A DNA stretch of 64,000 nucleotides from Sphingobacterium sp. B16(2022) (lineage in GTDB: Bacteria > Bacteroidota > Bacteroidia > Sphingobacteriales > Sphingobacteriaceae). The notes beneath the pieces were generated by a model. The model did not search any database and had not been told where the DNA came from. It worked only from the letters and a program-made list of their open reading frames with translations. The DNA is taken from assembly GCF_012030425.1 (NCBI RefSeq), contig NZ_JAAUVN010000003.1, positions 434,001 to 498,000 of the forward strand, in the 5' to 3' direction. A program made the position numbers and the translations under genes. This document shows, piece by piece, positions 17,860 to 26,266 of this stretch (position 1 is the stretch's first letter; each line of letters starts with the position of its first letter).

Positions 17860-18282
17860 ATGATTATGAAAAGTTATCACCCTAAAATTGGTAAAGGAAC
17901 TTATGTCTGGTTACTTATTATCCTTACCTTATTTGTTTTCAATTCCTACGGAAGTATTAATAAAGGACTTTTTCTGGGAGCACTATTATCAACTTCATTG
18001 CTTGGATTTATCTGGTATGCTATGTTTATATCTCCAAAATATCATATTACAAATGAATTTCTTCAGCTAAACAATTTTTTAGAAAAAAAAACAATCCCCA
18101 TTAGTACAATTAGAAAAATAGAGCGAAATCAAATCAGAGGAATCTACCCTTTTTTAAATCCTTACCAGAAGGGTTTAGTAATACATTTCAATAAATATGA
18201 TGATGTTTTTGTAAATCCTCGTTCTGAGGATTCATTTATACAAGAATTACTAAAAGTAAATCCAGATCTTGAAATTATTTAG
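17860..18282 (+). CDS. Small membrane protein with PH-like domain, paralogue of 7547-7981
   Basis: 140 residues. Two hydrophobic helices (about 12-30 and 36-54) precede a PH-like domain (KYHITNEFLQLNNFLEKKTIPISTIRKIE ... KGLVIHFNKYDDVFVNPRSEDSFIQELLKVNPDLEII). The end matches the product of 7547-7981 in pattern and spacing. It is divergent from the histidine kinase, with which it shares a promoter region of about 120 bases. Function is unknown; position suggests a link to the two-component system or an origin in a duplication that brackets the block. Confidence 0.7.
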   Translation: MIMKSYHPKIGKGTYVWLLIILTLFVFNSYGSINKGLFLGALLSTSLLGFIWYAMFISPKYHITNEFLQLNNFLEKKTIPISTIRKIERNQIRGIYPFLNPYQKGLVIHFNKYDDVFVNPRSEDSFIQELLKVNPDLEII

Positions 18283-18283
18283 A

Positions 18284-18321
18284 AATAAAAGCGTTTGAAT
18301 TAGAGCTCAAACGCTTTTATT
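18284..18321. terminator. Bidirectional terminator between the PH gene and sufD
   Basis: Perfect 15-bp stem AATAAAAGCGTTTGA (18284-18298) / TCAAACGCTTTTATT (18307-18321) with A and T flanks, between convergent stops at 18282 and 18361. Confidence 0.9.
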
Positions 18322-18351
18322 TTATTGCACCTAGTATTTTATTGCACCTAG
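18318..18351. repeat. Perfect 17-bp tandem duplication
   Basis: TATTTTATTGCACCTAG occurs twice without a gap (18318-18334 and 18335-18351), overlapping the descending arm of the terminator and ending 10 bases before the sufD stop. Confidence 0.95.
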
Positions 18352-18360
18352 GAAGTTAAC

Positions 18361-19662
18361 CTATTTACTAGTTAAGTTTTCTTCAACTAATTCTTCGACA
18401 TATTGACGAACAACCTCATTCGAGAAACGAGTCGTTACATCAAATGCAAATGCATGTACCAATAAGATACGAGCAGCTTCTTCACCAATACCTCTAGCTC
18501 TTAAATAAAATAGGGCATCGTTATCAAATTGTCCAATTGTACAACCGTGTGAACACTTCACATCATCAGCAAAAATTTCAAGCTGAGGCTTCGTATAAAC
18601 TGCAGATTTATCTGAGATCAACAAGTTATTATTTTGCTGAAATGCATTTGTTTTTTGAGCATCCTCACGTACGAAAATCTTACCATTAAAAACAGCTGCA
18701 GATTCTCCCTGCGTAATATTTTTATACCATTCGTAAGATTCACAATGTGGTTTCATATGATCCACTTCTGTGTGGTTATCGACCAACTGTTTATCATCTG
18801 TCAAGTTGATACCGTATAAGTGGCTTTCCACATTTTCAGCGTCAAGACGTACGTTGATATTATTTCTTATAAAAGCTGCTCCAGGAAAATTACAGTTATA
18901 GTTATTGTATAAGCTATATTTCTCTTGATATACTTCCGTATGATTGAAATAATTACTCGCAGATTCCGCTACTTGCAAATAGTAATGTTGCATTTTAGCA
19001 TTTTCTTTGACAATGATCTCTGATACTTTATTTTGAATGTTTTTAGCGGCACCAGCAACAGTCATATAAGACTCGATAATCTCTGCTTCAGCATTTGCTT
19101 CCAGCACGATTAAATTACGTGTCTGTGAAAAGAAATCTTCTGTACCTGTCGCAACATGGATAATATGGATCGGCTTAGATAAAATTGTATTTTTTGCAAG
19201 TGCAATAAAAACACCATTTGTAAAACCAGCTGTATTCAATGCTACGAAAGGATTACTAGTTTTGTCTGCATGTTGTGCAAAATGCGCTTGAAAAGCAGGT
19301 TCTTCTACAGCATCCTCCATCGTTTTCACGATAAGGCCTTTTTCTTCTTCTAAAGAAGAGAATAACAGCATGTATTGACCGTTAACCAACACAATGCGGT
19401 GTGCATCCAAATTTGGAATTTCACCGGCACTAAAATCTAATCCTTCAATATCCACATCCGAATTCAATACATATGATTGATCGATAAGCTTATGAATATT
19501 GGTATATTTCCACTCTTCGTCTTTCACCGTTGGAAAGCCAACTGCTGAGAAGCGATCAAAAGCTTGCTGACGTATTGCCGACAAAAAAGTAGGCTCCGCT
19601 ACTTGCTCTTGAAAATTGCTCAACACTTGTTGAAGTAATGATTCTGAAACTAATGTATTCAT
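18361..19662 (-). CDS. sufD: Fe-S cluster assembly protein SufD
   Basis: 433 residues. An N-terminal helical region (FSAVGFPTVKDEEWKYTNI, the SufD hallmark, at about 35-53) is followed by a right-handed beta-helix and a C-terminal helical part with DVKCSHGCTIGQ near 365-376, where the conserved Cys and His lie. SufD pairs with SufB and SufC in the cytoplasmic scaffold that builds Fe-S clusters. It is the last gene of sufBCD; the gap to sufC is about 58 bases. No sufS or sufE follows, as they would in many operons. Confidence 0.95.
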   Translation of the reverse strand: MNTLVSESLLQQVLSNFQEQVAEPTFLSAIRQQAFDRFSAVGFPTVKDEEWKYTNIHKLIDQSYVLNSDVDIEGLDFSAGEIPNLDAHRIVLVNGQYMLLFSSLEEEKGLIVKTMEDAVEEPAFQAHFAQHADKTSNPFVALNTAGFTNGVFIALAKNTILSKPIHIIHVATGTEDFFSQTRNLIVLEANAEAEIIESYMTVAGAAKNIQNKVSEIIVKENAKMQHYYLQVAESASNYFNHTEVYQEKYSLYNNYNCNFPGAAFIRNNINVRLDAENVESHLYGINLTDDKQLVDNHTEVDHMKPHCESYEWYKNITQGESAAVFNGKIFVREDAQKTNAFQQNNNLLISDKSAVYTKPQLEIFADDVKCSHGCTIGQFDNDALFYLRARGIGEEAARILLVHAFAFDVTTRFSNEVVRQYVEELVEENLTSK

Positions 19663-19720
19663 TTTATATTTTAATCAAATCGCTAATTAACACCTCTATT
19701 CTTTCACAAGATTTGTGTAA

Positions 19721-20479
19721 TTATGCGTTTTGTGCGTCTAATTCTTTTAACCAATCGTAACCTTTTTCTTCTAATTCTAAAGCTAATTCTTTAGGACCAG
19801 ATTTTACAATACGTCCGTTGTATAATACGTGAACAACATCTGGCACGATATAATCTAAAAGACGTTGGTAATGCGTGATAACTACGAAAGCATTATCTTT
19901 AGAACGCAATTGATTAACACCATTTGCTACGATACGTAAAGCATCGATATCCAAACCTGAATCTGTTTCATCCAAAATAGATAATTTAGGATTTAACATG
20001 GCCAGCTGGAAGATCTCATTTCTTTTTTTCTCACCACCTGAGAATCCTTCATTCAATGAACGGTTAGCCAAGTTCGCAGAGAATTCTACCAACTGTTGCT
20101 TTTCTTTCACTGTTTTTAAGAATTCTTTTGCTTCCATTGGAGGCAGACCTTTATATGCACGAATATCGTTAACTGCTGTTTTCAAGAAGTTAATGTTCGA
20201 TACTCCTGGTATTTCAATTGGATATTGGAAAGCTAAGAACAGCCCTTCACGAGCACGATCTTCTGGAGATAAATCCAATAGATCAACGTTGTCCAATAAA
20301 GCTTCACCTTCTGTCACTTCGTACGCATCACGACCAGCTAAAACATTTCCTAAAGTACTTTTACCAGCACCATTGGGACCCATGATTGCATGAATCTCAC
20401 CTGCTTTTACTTCAAGATTTAAACCTTTTAAAATTTGTTTGCCGTCTACAGACGCGTGTAAATTTTTTATACTTAACAT
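19721..20479 (-). CDS. sufC: Fe-S assembly ATPase SufC
   Basis: I take the ATG at 20479 (MLSIKNLHASVDGK), the canonical SufC start, about 252 residues. The frame is open for another 19 codons, but those are not conserved-looking. Walker A is GPNGAGKST, the signature is GFSGGEKKRNEI, Walker B is LSILDETDSGLDID, and a switch His lies in VITHYQRLLDYI. SufC hydrolyses ATP to drive conformational change in the SufBCD complex. It sits between sufB and sufD in the expected order. Confidence 0.96.
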   Translation of the reverse strand: MLSIKNLHASVDGKQILKGLNLEVKAGEIHAIMGPNGAGKSTLGNVLAGRDAYEVTEGEALLDNVDLLDLSPEDRAREGLFLAFQYPIEIPGVSNINFLKTAVNDIRAYKGLPPMEAKEFLKTVKEKQQLVEFSANLANRSLNEGFSGGEKKRNEIFQLAMLNPKLSILDETDSGLDIDALRIVANGVNQLRSKDNAFVVITHYQRLLDYIVPDVVHVLYNGRIVKSGPKELALELEEKGYDWLKELDAQNA

Positions 20480-20548
20480 TTCTTTATTAGTATTGTGTAT
20501 TGCGCATGGTACTTTAAACAAGTACTCTGGTTGCAACTATTTTTTTAT

Positions 20549-22000
20549 CTATCCTACTGAACCTTCTAACGAAATCGCCAACAACTTCTGTGCTTCAACA
20601 GCAAATTCCATCGGTAACTGGTTTAATACTTCCTTTGCGTAACCATTGACAATTAACCCTACTGCCTTCTCCGAATCGATACCACGTTGATTGAGGTAAA
20701 AGACTTGATCTTCTCCTATTTTTGAAGTGGTAGCCTCATGTTCTAAAGTTGCTGTATTATTACGATTTTCAATATAAGGGAACGTATGTGCACCACAACG
20801 GTCTCCGATTAGTAAGGAGTCACATTGTGTAAAGTTTCTTGCGTTATCTGCATTTGGTCCGATTTTCACCAAACCTCTGTAACTGTTGTGGCTTTTGCCT
20901 GCAGAAATACCTTTAGAAATAATCTTTGATTTGGTGTTTTTTCCGATGTGAATCATCTTGGTACCTGTATCTGCGACTTGCATATTACGTGTCATTGCTA
21001 CCGAATAAAATTCACCAACTGAATTATCGCCTTTTAAGATGACACCGGGATATTTCCATGTAATTGCTGACCCAGTTTCTACTTGTGTCCAGGAAATTTT
21101 GCTATTATCACCTTTACAAATACCACGTTTTGTAACGAAGTTGAAGATACCACCTTTACCGTCTTTATCACCAGGATACCAGTTTTGAACGGTAGAATAT
21201 TTTATTTCAGCGTCTTTTTCTGCAATTAATTCGACTACTGCTGCGTGCAATTGATTTTCATCGCGCATAGGAGCTGTACAACCTTCTAAATAGGAGACAT
21301 AAGCGCCTTCTTCAGCAACAATTAATGTACGTTCAAATTGACCTGTATTTTGTGCGTTGATACGGAAATAAGTAGACAATTCCATTGGGCAACGAACGCC
21401 TTTCGGAATGTAAACGAAAGATCCATCAGAGAATACTGCTGAATTTAATGCGGCGTAAATATTATCTGTTTGAGGAACAACTGATCCTAAATATTTTTTA
21501 ACCAATTCAGGGTGCTCTTGAACAGCTTCACCGAAAGAACAAAAGATAACACCTTGTTCTTTTAATTTTTCACGGAAAGTTGTTTTCACAGATACTGAAT
21601 CAAATACAGCATCTACGGCAACTACACCTGCCAAAATTTTCTGCTCGTCCAAAGGAATTCCAAGCTTAGCGAATGTAGACAATAACTCAGGGTCTACTTC
21701 ATCTAAACTGTTCAATTGCGGTTTTGCCTTTGGCGCCGCATAATAGGAAATGCCTTGAAAATCAACCTCTGGTGTTTCGAAATTTTGCCATTTCGGCATT
21801 TTTAAGGTCTGAAAATGACGGAATGCTTTTAATCTCCATTCCAATAACCATTCAGGCTCGTTTTTCTTAGCTGAAATAAAACGCACGGTGTCTTCTGTAA
21901 GACCAATCGGCGCAAATTCCATTTCGATGTCTGTTGTGAACCCGTATTTATATTCTTCGAGCTCCAGCTCTTTTAGTAAATCGTCGTCTTTAGTACTCAT
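20549..22000 (-). CDS. sufB: Fe-S cluster assembly protein SufB
   Basis: 483 residues, full length for SufB. The N-terminal region has EPEWLLEWRLKAFRHF, the core beta-helix includes GDRCGAHTFPYIENRNNTATLEHEATTSKI, and the C-terminal helices include QRGIDSEKAVGLIVNGYAKEVL. It is the central scaffold on which sulfide and iron are assembled. It is the first gene of the suf operon; a TAnnTTTG-type element lies about 60 bases upstream. An Lrp-type regulator gene is divergent. Confidence 0.96.
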   Translation of the reverse strand: MSTKDDDLLKELELEEYKYGFTTDIEMEFAPIGLTEDTVRFISAKKNEPEWLLEWRLKAFRHFQTLKMPKWQNFETPEVDFQGISYYAAPKAKPQLNSLDEVDPELLSTFAKLGIPLDEQKILAGVVAVDAVFDSVSVKTTFREKLKEQGVIFCSFGEAVQEHPELVKKYLGSVVPQTDNIYAALNSAVFSDGSFVYIPKGVRCPMELSTYFRINAQNTGQFERTLIVAEEGAYVSYLEGCTAPMRDENQLHAAVVELIAEKDAEIKYSTVQNWYPGDKDGKGGIFNFVTKRGICKGDNSKISWTQVETGSAITWKYPGVILKGDNSVGEFYSVAMTRNMQVADTGTKMIHIGKNTKSKIISKGISAGKSHNSYRGLVKIGPNADNARNFTQCDSLLIGDRCGAHTFPYIENRNNTATLEHEATTSKIGEDQVFYLNQRGIDSEKAVGLIVNGYAKEVLNQLPMEFAVEAQKLLAISLEGSVG

Positions 22001-22342
22001 AGTTCGCTCTCACGGTTTAAAAAATTGCATTCAGGTAAAACCCACAATCTTCTGAACGACAAAGTTACGATTTACATGTCAATAAAACGTTACTTTTAGT
22101 AGTTTAAGCGCCCATTTTGATAAAAAAAGTGACGAATGTCACTTTTTACGCACTCTAAGCTTAACAGGTAGCTCTTTTTTTACAAACAAATGATTCACCA
22201 TAACAAAAATCTATATCATATGGTTTAAAATATTGTTTTTGATTATACAAAAAATTAAAAATCAAAAACACACTACAACACCAAATTAAATTTGGAACAA
22301 TTGTGTATATTTACAGAATATCACCAATAAAAATAGTTGAAT
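22001..22342. promoter_or_regulatory. Divergent control region between sufB and the Lrp-type gene
   Basis: 342 bases without a gene. On the minus strand TAACTTTG (22067 to 22060) is a good -7 element for sufB; the -33 element is weak. Further out lies an inverted repeat AAAAAGTGAC-GAAT-GTCACTTTTT (22124-22147) which no adjacent gene end explains; it may be an operator. Toward the Lrp gene the DNA is strongly AT-rich. I recognise no iron- or Fe-S-sensing consensus. Confidence 0.5.
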
Positions 22343-22813
22343 ATGCCATTTTTGCCAGATAAAACAGATTTAAAAATCCTAAAATTATTACAGGAGAACG
22401 GACGTATCACCAACCTGCAACTAGCTTCAAGCATCGGACTTTCGCCCGCTCCAACATTGGAACGAGTACGGAAACTTGAAAATTCGGGATTTATAAAGAG
22501 CTACCACGCATTTGTTGATGAAGAAAAATTAGGATTAGGAATCAAATCTTTCATACAAATATCGTTGGATTTTCACACACACAATGCTATCCCAGAATTT
22601 GTGGCAGCAGTTAAAATGATTCCAGAAGTAACTGAATGTCACCACGTAACAGGAAGCTGTGATTTCATGCTTAAAGTATATGTTAAGGATATTAAAGCAT
22701 ATGAAGCTGTAATTATGGAAAAAATAGCTAAGATTCCGTTTGTAAAAACTTTCCAGACCATGATGATAATGTCCACAAGTAAAAAAGAACCTATTATTCC
22801 TTTGGAATATTAA
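22343..22813 (+). CDS. Lrp/AsnC-family transcriptional regulator
   Basis: Start at the ATG 22343 (MPFLPDKTDLKIL) rather than the TTG two codons before; about 156 residues. The N-terminal winged helix-turn-helix (DLKILKLLQENGRITNLQLASSIGLSPAPTLERVRKLENSGFI split over residues 8-50) is typical of AsnC/Lrp proteins. The C-terminal RAM ligand-binding domain contains VTECHHVTGSCDFMLKVYVKD. Such proteins sense amino acids and control their metabolism or global functions. It is divergent from sufB; whether it controls suf is not known from the sequence. Confidence 0.92.
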   Translation: MPFLPDKTDLKILKLLQENGRITNLQLASSIGLSPAPTLERVRKLENSGFIKSYHAFVDEEKLGLGIKSFIQISLDFHTHNAIPEFVAAVKMIPEVTECHHVTGSCDFMLKVYVKDIKAYEAVIMEKIAKIPFVKTFQTMMIMSTSKKEPIIPLEY

Positions 22814-23197
22814 TGAATAAATACATTGTCCATTTTGCTTGCTGCTGATGGGCAATGTTCTTCATCGTATATATACATCCCTATTTTGGATTACTTCCTT
22901 TATGATCTGTCTTAGGGATTTTCACTTTAGCGAAAAATCTGCTGTCCCACTTAAAAATCGGCTCGATTTTAGTACCAGTTATTTTGCTTTCCATTCATTA
23001 CTTGACAACTACTATAATTGATATACCATATTCTTTCTAATATACTTGACTGATAAAAGTAGATTAAGGTTACGTGTTGATAATGAATTTATCATAAATA
23101 AAACTGTGAAAAAATAGTTATTCATAATTACTATTTTTCGCATGTGACAGCATTAGAGAAGGCAATAAATTATATTTATTATCTTTACAAGACAGTT
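22814..23197. other. Intergenic region after the Lrp gene
   Basis: 384 bases. A hairpin with an 11-bp stem and one G-U pair (22823-22833 with 22848-22858) just after the Lrp stop is a likely terminator, though its T-run is poor. A smaller hairpin AAAATCG/CGATTTT lies at 22954-22970. A 60-codon frame at 22839-23021 has no recognisable features and is not called. The rest is AT-rich and presumably holds the promoter of the DUF6695 gene. Confidence 0.5.
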
Positions 23198-24277
23198 ATG
23201 ACAGATACTATTACACCATATCCTGATTTTGCACTTATTCTTTCTTGGCCAGATGCCACAATAAGAGGTGATGAAAAATGGATGATGTTTTTCAAAAAAA
23301 TAGGGATCGTTAAGAATTTAAATTTTAAGGTTGGACATACTGGTGTTGTTATCATTTCCTCAAAAACAGGCGATTTGTTTTATTATGATTTTGGCAGATA
23401 TATCTCCCCGCGAGGTTATGGACGAACAAGATCAAAGGAATCAGACCCTCTTTTATCAATCAGTATCAAAGCGACGTTCAACAATGGGGAGATTTCAAAT
23501 TTAGAGGCTATCGTTGCTCATTTTGAAGATATGAAACCTGCTATGCAGGGAAGTGGTGAACTTTTCTTCTCTATTGTCAAAGGACTTAACTTTGACCATG
23601 CAAAAGCATTTGCAGATAAATGGGTACAGAAAGGTTCCTATCCTTACGGAGCAGTGGCAAAAGGAAACAATAACTGCTCCCGTTTCATTACACGGCTACT
23701 GTTTGCTTCTTCACGCCAATTTTGCTGGTCCCATCCAATTAATTTTCCGGAAACTATTAAAGCTAGTCCGATCAGCAATATTGTCAATTCTGCTGAGAAC
23801 AAAATGATTTACCGTTATTCTCCAGAATATGGATTGCAGAATTTCAGAATGTCTCGCGTTCAATCACTCTTATTCTTAATTAAAAAGCTAAGTGAAAACG
23901 TATACAGCAAACAGGCTGCTTTACTCCCTGAAGACATCAGTATCGGAAGCATGTTATCTAAACATAAACCGCTTCATATCCCTGAGAGTTCTCAATATCT
24001 CGGTGGCGTTGGTGAAGGAGCCTGGTTTGATCTATCGTTGCTTAGAAACAATCAGTTGCTCATACAGCGGTTTACCATAATCGGCACTTTTGAATATGCG
24101 ATTATCGGTGAGATTGAAGAAAGAATAACGTGTTTGCAAGATCTAAAAATAACTTATGACAGCCATCTTCAAATGACACATGTGCTTTATAAGCAACGAA
24201 AAATCAAAATAAATCATCTCCATCATATTTCTACTCAAGAACTGCAATCGTTACTAGCGGAAGTTATGACTGCTTGA
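23198..24277 (+). CDS. DUF6695-like protein, possible permuted papain-fold hydrolase
   Basis: I prefer the ATG at 23198 (MTDTITPYPDFALILSWPD) over a GTG at 23144; about 359 residues. There is no signal peptide. The order VGHTGVVIIS (His near residue 47) followed about 130 residues later by NNNCSRFITRLL (Cys near 175) resembles the His-before-Cys order of circularly permuted NlpC/P60 (YiiX/YaeF-like) amidases, with TGDLFYYDFGRY between. The first half is most conserved-looking. I recall this family as DUF6695 in Bacteroidota; its function is unknown. It converges on ung, with 9 bases between stops. Confidence 0.65.
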   Translation: MTDTITPYPDFALILSWPDATIRGDEKWMMFFKKIGIVKNLNFKVGHTGVVIISSKTGDLFYYDFGRYISPRGYGRTRSKESDPLLSISIKATFNNGEISNLEAIVAHFEDMKPAMQGSGELFFSIVKGLNFDHAKAFADKWVQKGSYPYGAVAKGNNNCSRFITRLLFASSRQFCWSHPINFPETIKASPISNIVNSAENKMIYRYSPEYGLQNFRMSRVQSLLFLIKKLSENVYSKQAALLPEDISIGSMLSKHKPLHIPESSQYLGGVGEGAWFDLSLLRNNQLLIQRFTIIGTFEYAIIGEIEERITCLQDLKITYDSHLQMTHVLYKQRKIKINHLHHISTQELQSLLAEVMTA

Positions 24278-24286
24278 GATGGATAG

Positions 24287-24961
24287 CTAGATCAATTTCC
24301 AGTCAATCGGTTTTTCTCCACGTTGCTGTAAGAAGACATTTGTCTGAGAAAAATGCCTGCATCCGAAAAACCCACGATAAACAGATAAAGGTGATGGATG
24401 TACTGCTGTCAAAACCAAATGTTTCTGAGCGTTTATTAGGCTCGCCTTTTTCTGTGCATATGCACCCCACAATAAAAAGACTACAGCTTCCTTATTTTCT
24501 GAAATTGCCTGAATAACCTGATCTGTGAACTTTTCCCAACCTTTTTTCTGATGTGACCCTGCTTGATGTGCATTGACTGTAAGAGTAGCATTCAATAATA
24601 AAACTCCCTGTTTGCCCCAATACGATAAATCTCCTGATTTCGGAATTTTAAAGTCCAAAATATCTGTTTCCAATTCTTTAAAAATATTCTTTAAGGATGG
24701 CGGTAATGCAATACCCTCTGGAACCGAAAATGCCAGACCGTGAGCTTGACCATCGTTGTGATAAGGATCCTGACCCAAAATCACTACTTTAAGAGAATCA
24801 AAAGTTGTTAATCGAAATGCATTGAATACTAGATCTTGCGGAGGAAATACTTGTCCATTATCTCTTGCTTGTTGCACAAAAAAAGATAGATCAACCATAT
24901 AAGACTGACCTAAAAGTGGGCCCAAAATCGGTTCCCAAGATTTATCAAAACGTTTTCCCAT
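24287..24961 (-). CDS. ung: Uracil-DNA glycosylase, family 1
   Basis: 224 residues, normal length. The water-activating motif GQDPYHNDGQAHGLAFSV puts the catalytic Asp at about 65. The uracil-binding LLLNATLTVNAHQAGSHQ lies near 120-137, and the DNA-intercalation loop HPSPLSVYRGF with catalytic His at about 188 is intact. It removes uracil from DNA in base-excision repair. It is divergent from the TPR gene and overlaps no other gene. Confidence 0.97.
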   Translation of the reverse strand: MGKRFDKSWEPILGPLLGQSYMVDLSFFVQQARDNGQVFPPQDLVFNAFRLTTFDSLKVVILGQDPYHNDGQAHGLAFSVPEGIALPPSLKNIFKELETDILDFKIPKSGDLSYWGKQGVLLLNATLTVNAHQAGSHQKKGWEKFTDQVIQAISENKEAVVFLLWGAYAQKKASLINAQKHLVLTAVHPSPLSVYRGFFGCRHFSQTNVFLQQRGEKPIDWKLI

Positions 24962-25029
24962 ATTCTAAATATACAATTTTACAAAATAACAACTAAAACA
25001 AGTTGCTTTAGCGCACAATTTAACGGATA

Positions 25030-25058
25030 TTTGCAAAATTAAACTCGATATACATTTA
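25030..25058 (+). promoter_or_regulatory. Candidate promoter of the TPR gene
   Basis: TTTG (25030-25033), 17 bases, then TACATTTA (25051-25058), one mismatch from TAnnTTTG, ending 16 bases before the ATG at 25075. Confidence 0.4.
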
Positions 25059-25074
25059 CATTAAATATAGACTT

Positions 25075-25614
25075 ATGTCAAATCTTGTAAGAATTATTAT
25101 TAGCAGTGTGCTATTAATCGGAACAGTTGCTTTATTTTGGATTGGCCAATGGGGATGGGGTATTTTAGGAATATTCTTAACAATAATCGGATTTGTAACA
25201 GTTTTCTTCCATGAATATATGTTACTGGCGCAATGGTTTCTTCGCAAGCAAGATATGCCAAAAGCTGAAAAATGGTTAAATAAAATCACAAACTATGAAA
25301 AGCAGTTAATTCCGGCTCAATATGGTTATTACAATATGTTAATCGGCCTGATCGAATCGCAACGTGCTCCTATGCAAGCTGAGAAATATTTCAAAAAGGC
25401 ATTGACATTAGGTCTTCATATGGATCACAATATTGCATTAGCAAAACTTAGTTTAGCAGGTATAGCAATGGCAAAACGTAATAAGCGTGAGGCAGAGAAA
25501 TATTTACAGGAAGCTAAAAAAGCAGATAAGAGTAAATTATTGGCCGATCAAATCAAAATGATGAAAGATCAGATGGGTATGATGGATCGCCAACAAATTC
25601 GATACAGCAGATAA
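25075..25614 (+). CDS. Membrane-anchored TPR-like protein
   Basis: 179 residues. Two hydrophobic helices at about 7-23 and 27-45 anchor it in the membrane. The remainder is helical and repeat-like: KAEKWLNKITNYEKQLIPAQYGYYNMLIGLIE, APMQAEKYFKKALTLGLHMDHNIALAKLSLAGIAMAKRN and KREAEKYLQEAKKADKS read as about three tetratricopeptide-type units. The end is Met- and Gln-rich. TPR modules bind protein partners, which are unknown here. It is a single gene that converges on the small secreted protein and shares its terminator. Confidence 0.65.
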   Translation: MSNLVRIIISSVLLIGTVALFWIGQWGWGILGIFLTIIGFVTVFFHEYMLLAQWFLRKQDMPKAEKWLNKITNYEKQLIPAQYGYYNMLIGLIESQRAPMQAEKYFKKALTLGLHMDHNIALAKLSLAGIAMAKRNKREAEKYLQEAKKADKSKLLADQIKMMKDQMGMMDRQQIRYSR

Positions 25615-25625
25615 GTTATTAAATT

Positions 25626-25673
25626 TATATAGAAACGGCTGTTCAATTATAATTGAACAGCCGTTTCTATATA
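25626..25673. terminator. 48-bp perfect palindrome, bidirectional terminator overlapping a stop codon
   Basis: Two 24-base arms (25626-25649 and 25650-25673) with no spacer, core AACGGCTGTTC. It starts 12 bases after the TPR gene stop. The convergent gene's stop (25647-25649) and its last eight codons lie within the right arm. Confidence 0.85.
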
Positions 25674-26114
25674 GTGACCTTCTTCTTCACTGTTTTCAAA
25701 GACAAGAATCAATTCTTTTGGTTTTTCTTTTCCCCAGTTTGCAATTTTTAGGGTCAACAATACAGGTTCATCCATTTTCATTAAATAGTTAATGTAGTTT
25801 TGCTTGTCCTCTAATTTTACCAGAATTTTCCCTAGACTTAGCGTTCCGAACAGATATTTTTTACCTTTTACATCAACCAATTGCGTACCATAAGTGTTTA
25901 ATTTAAGTTCGCGTTCATTTCTATTGTAAGAGGTAAGAAAAAGCTCTACGGTTGCAGTCTTTAATTTAGCATCAATCTGGACGCTTTTAACATCAACTTG
26001 AATTTCATCTACTACTAATGGCTCCTTTTCTATCTTATCGGACTGTGCATACACAAACTGTCCAAATAAAATAAACATGCATATGATAACGAGGTCTTTT
26101 ATTATTATTTTCAT
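25647..26114 (-). CDS. Small secreted protein of unknown function
   Basis: Start at the ATG 26114 (MKIIIKDLVIICMF), about 155 residues; the ten codons before it look non-coding. A clear signal peptide ends at FVYAQ (residue about 24). The mature part looks like a beta-sandwich (VDEIQVDVKSVQIDAKLKTATVELFLTSYNRNERELKLNTYGTQLVDVKGKKYLFGTL ...), similar in style to small periplasmic proteins of Bacteroidota. I do not recognise a named family. The last residues ETAVQL are encoded within the terminator palindrome. Confidence 0.6.
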   Translation of the reverse strand: MKIIIKDLVIICMFILFGQFVYAQSDKIEKEPLVVDEIQVDVKSVQIDAKLKTATVELFLTSYNRNERELKLNTYGTQLVDVKGKKYLFGTLSLGKILVKLEDKQNYINYLMKMDEPVLLTLKIANWGKEKPKELILVFENSEEEGHYIETAVQL

Positions 26115-26213
26115 TGAATATAATCTGTTTTTAACTGTAATCAAACTAGCATGAGCATATTCACTACTATTTGTGAAGAATATGCAGATGCTGGTTTCAT
26201 TTTTAAAAATTAA

Positions 26214-26242
26214 AAAAAGCTATGTACTGAATACATAGCTTT
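26214..26242 (-). terminator. Terminator of the DUF4293 gene
   Basis: 11-bp perfect stem AAAGCTATGTA / TACATAGCTTT (26216-26226, 26232-26242), loop of 5. It is followed on the minus strand by a T-run and lies 25 bases after the stop at 26267. Confidence 0.85.
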
Positions 26243-26266
26243 CTATATTAAATCTTGTTTTTCTTA

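Noticed and set aside
22839..23021. 60-codon frame after the Lrp gene
   Set aside because: It begins inside the probable terminator hairpin and shows no protein-like pattern.
24274..24516. Plus-strand frame overlapping the end of the DUF6695 gene
   Set aside because: It is antisense to the conserved C-terminal half of ung.
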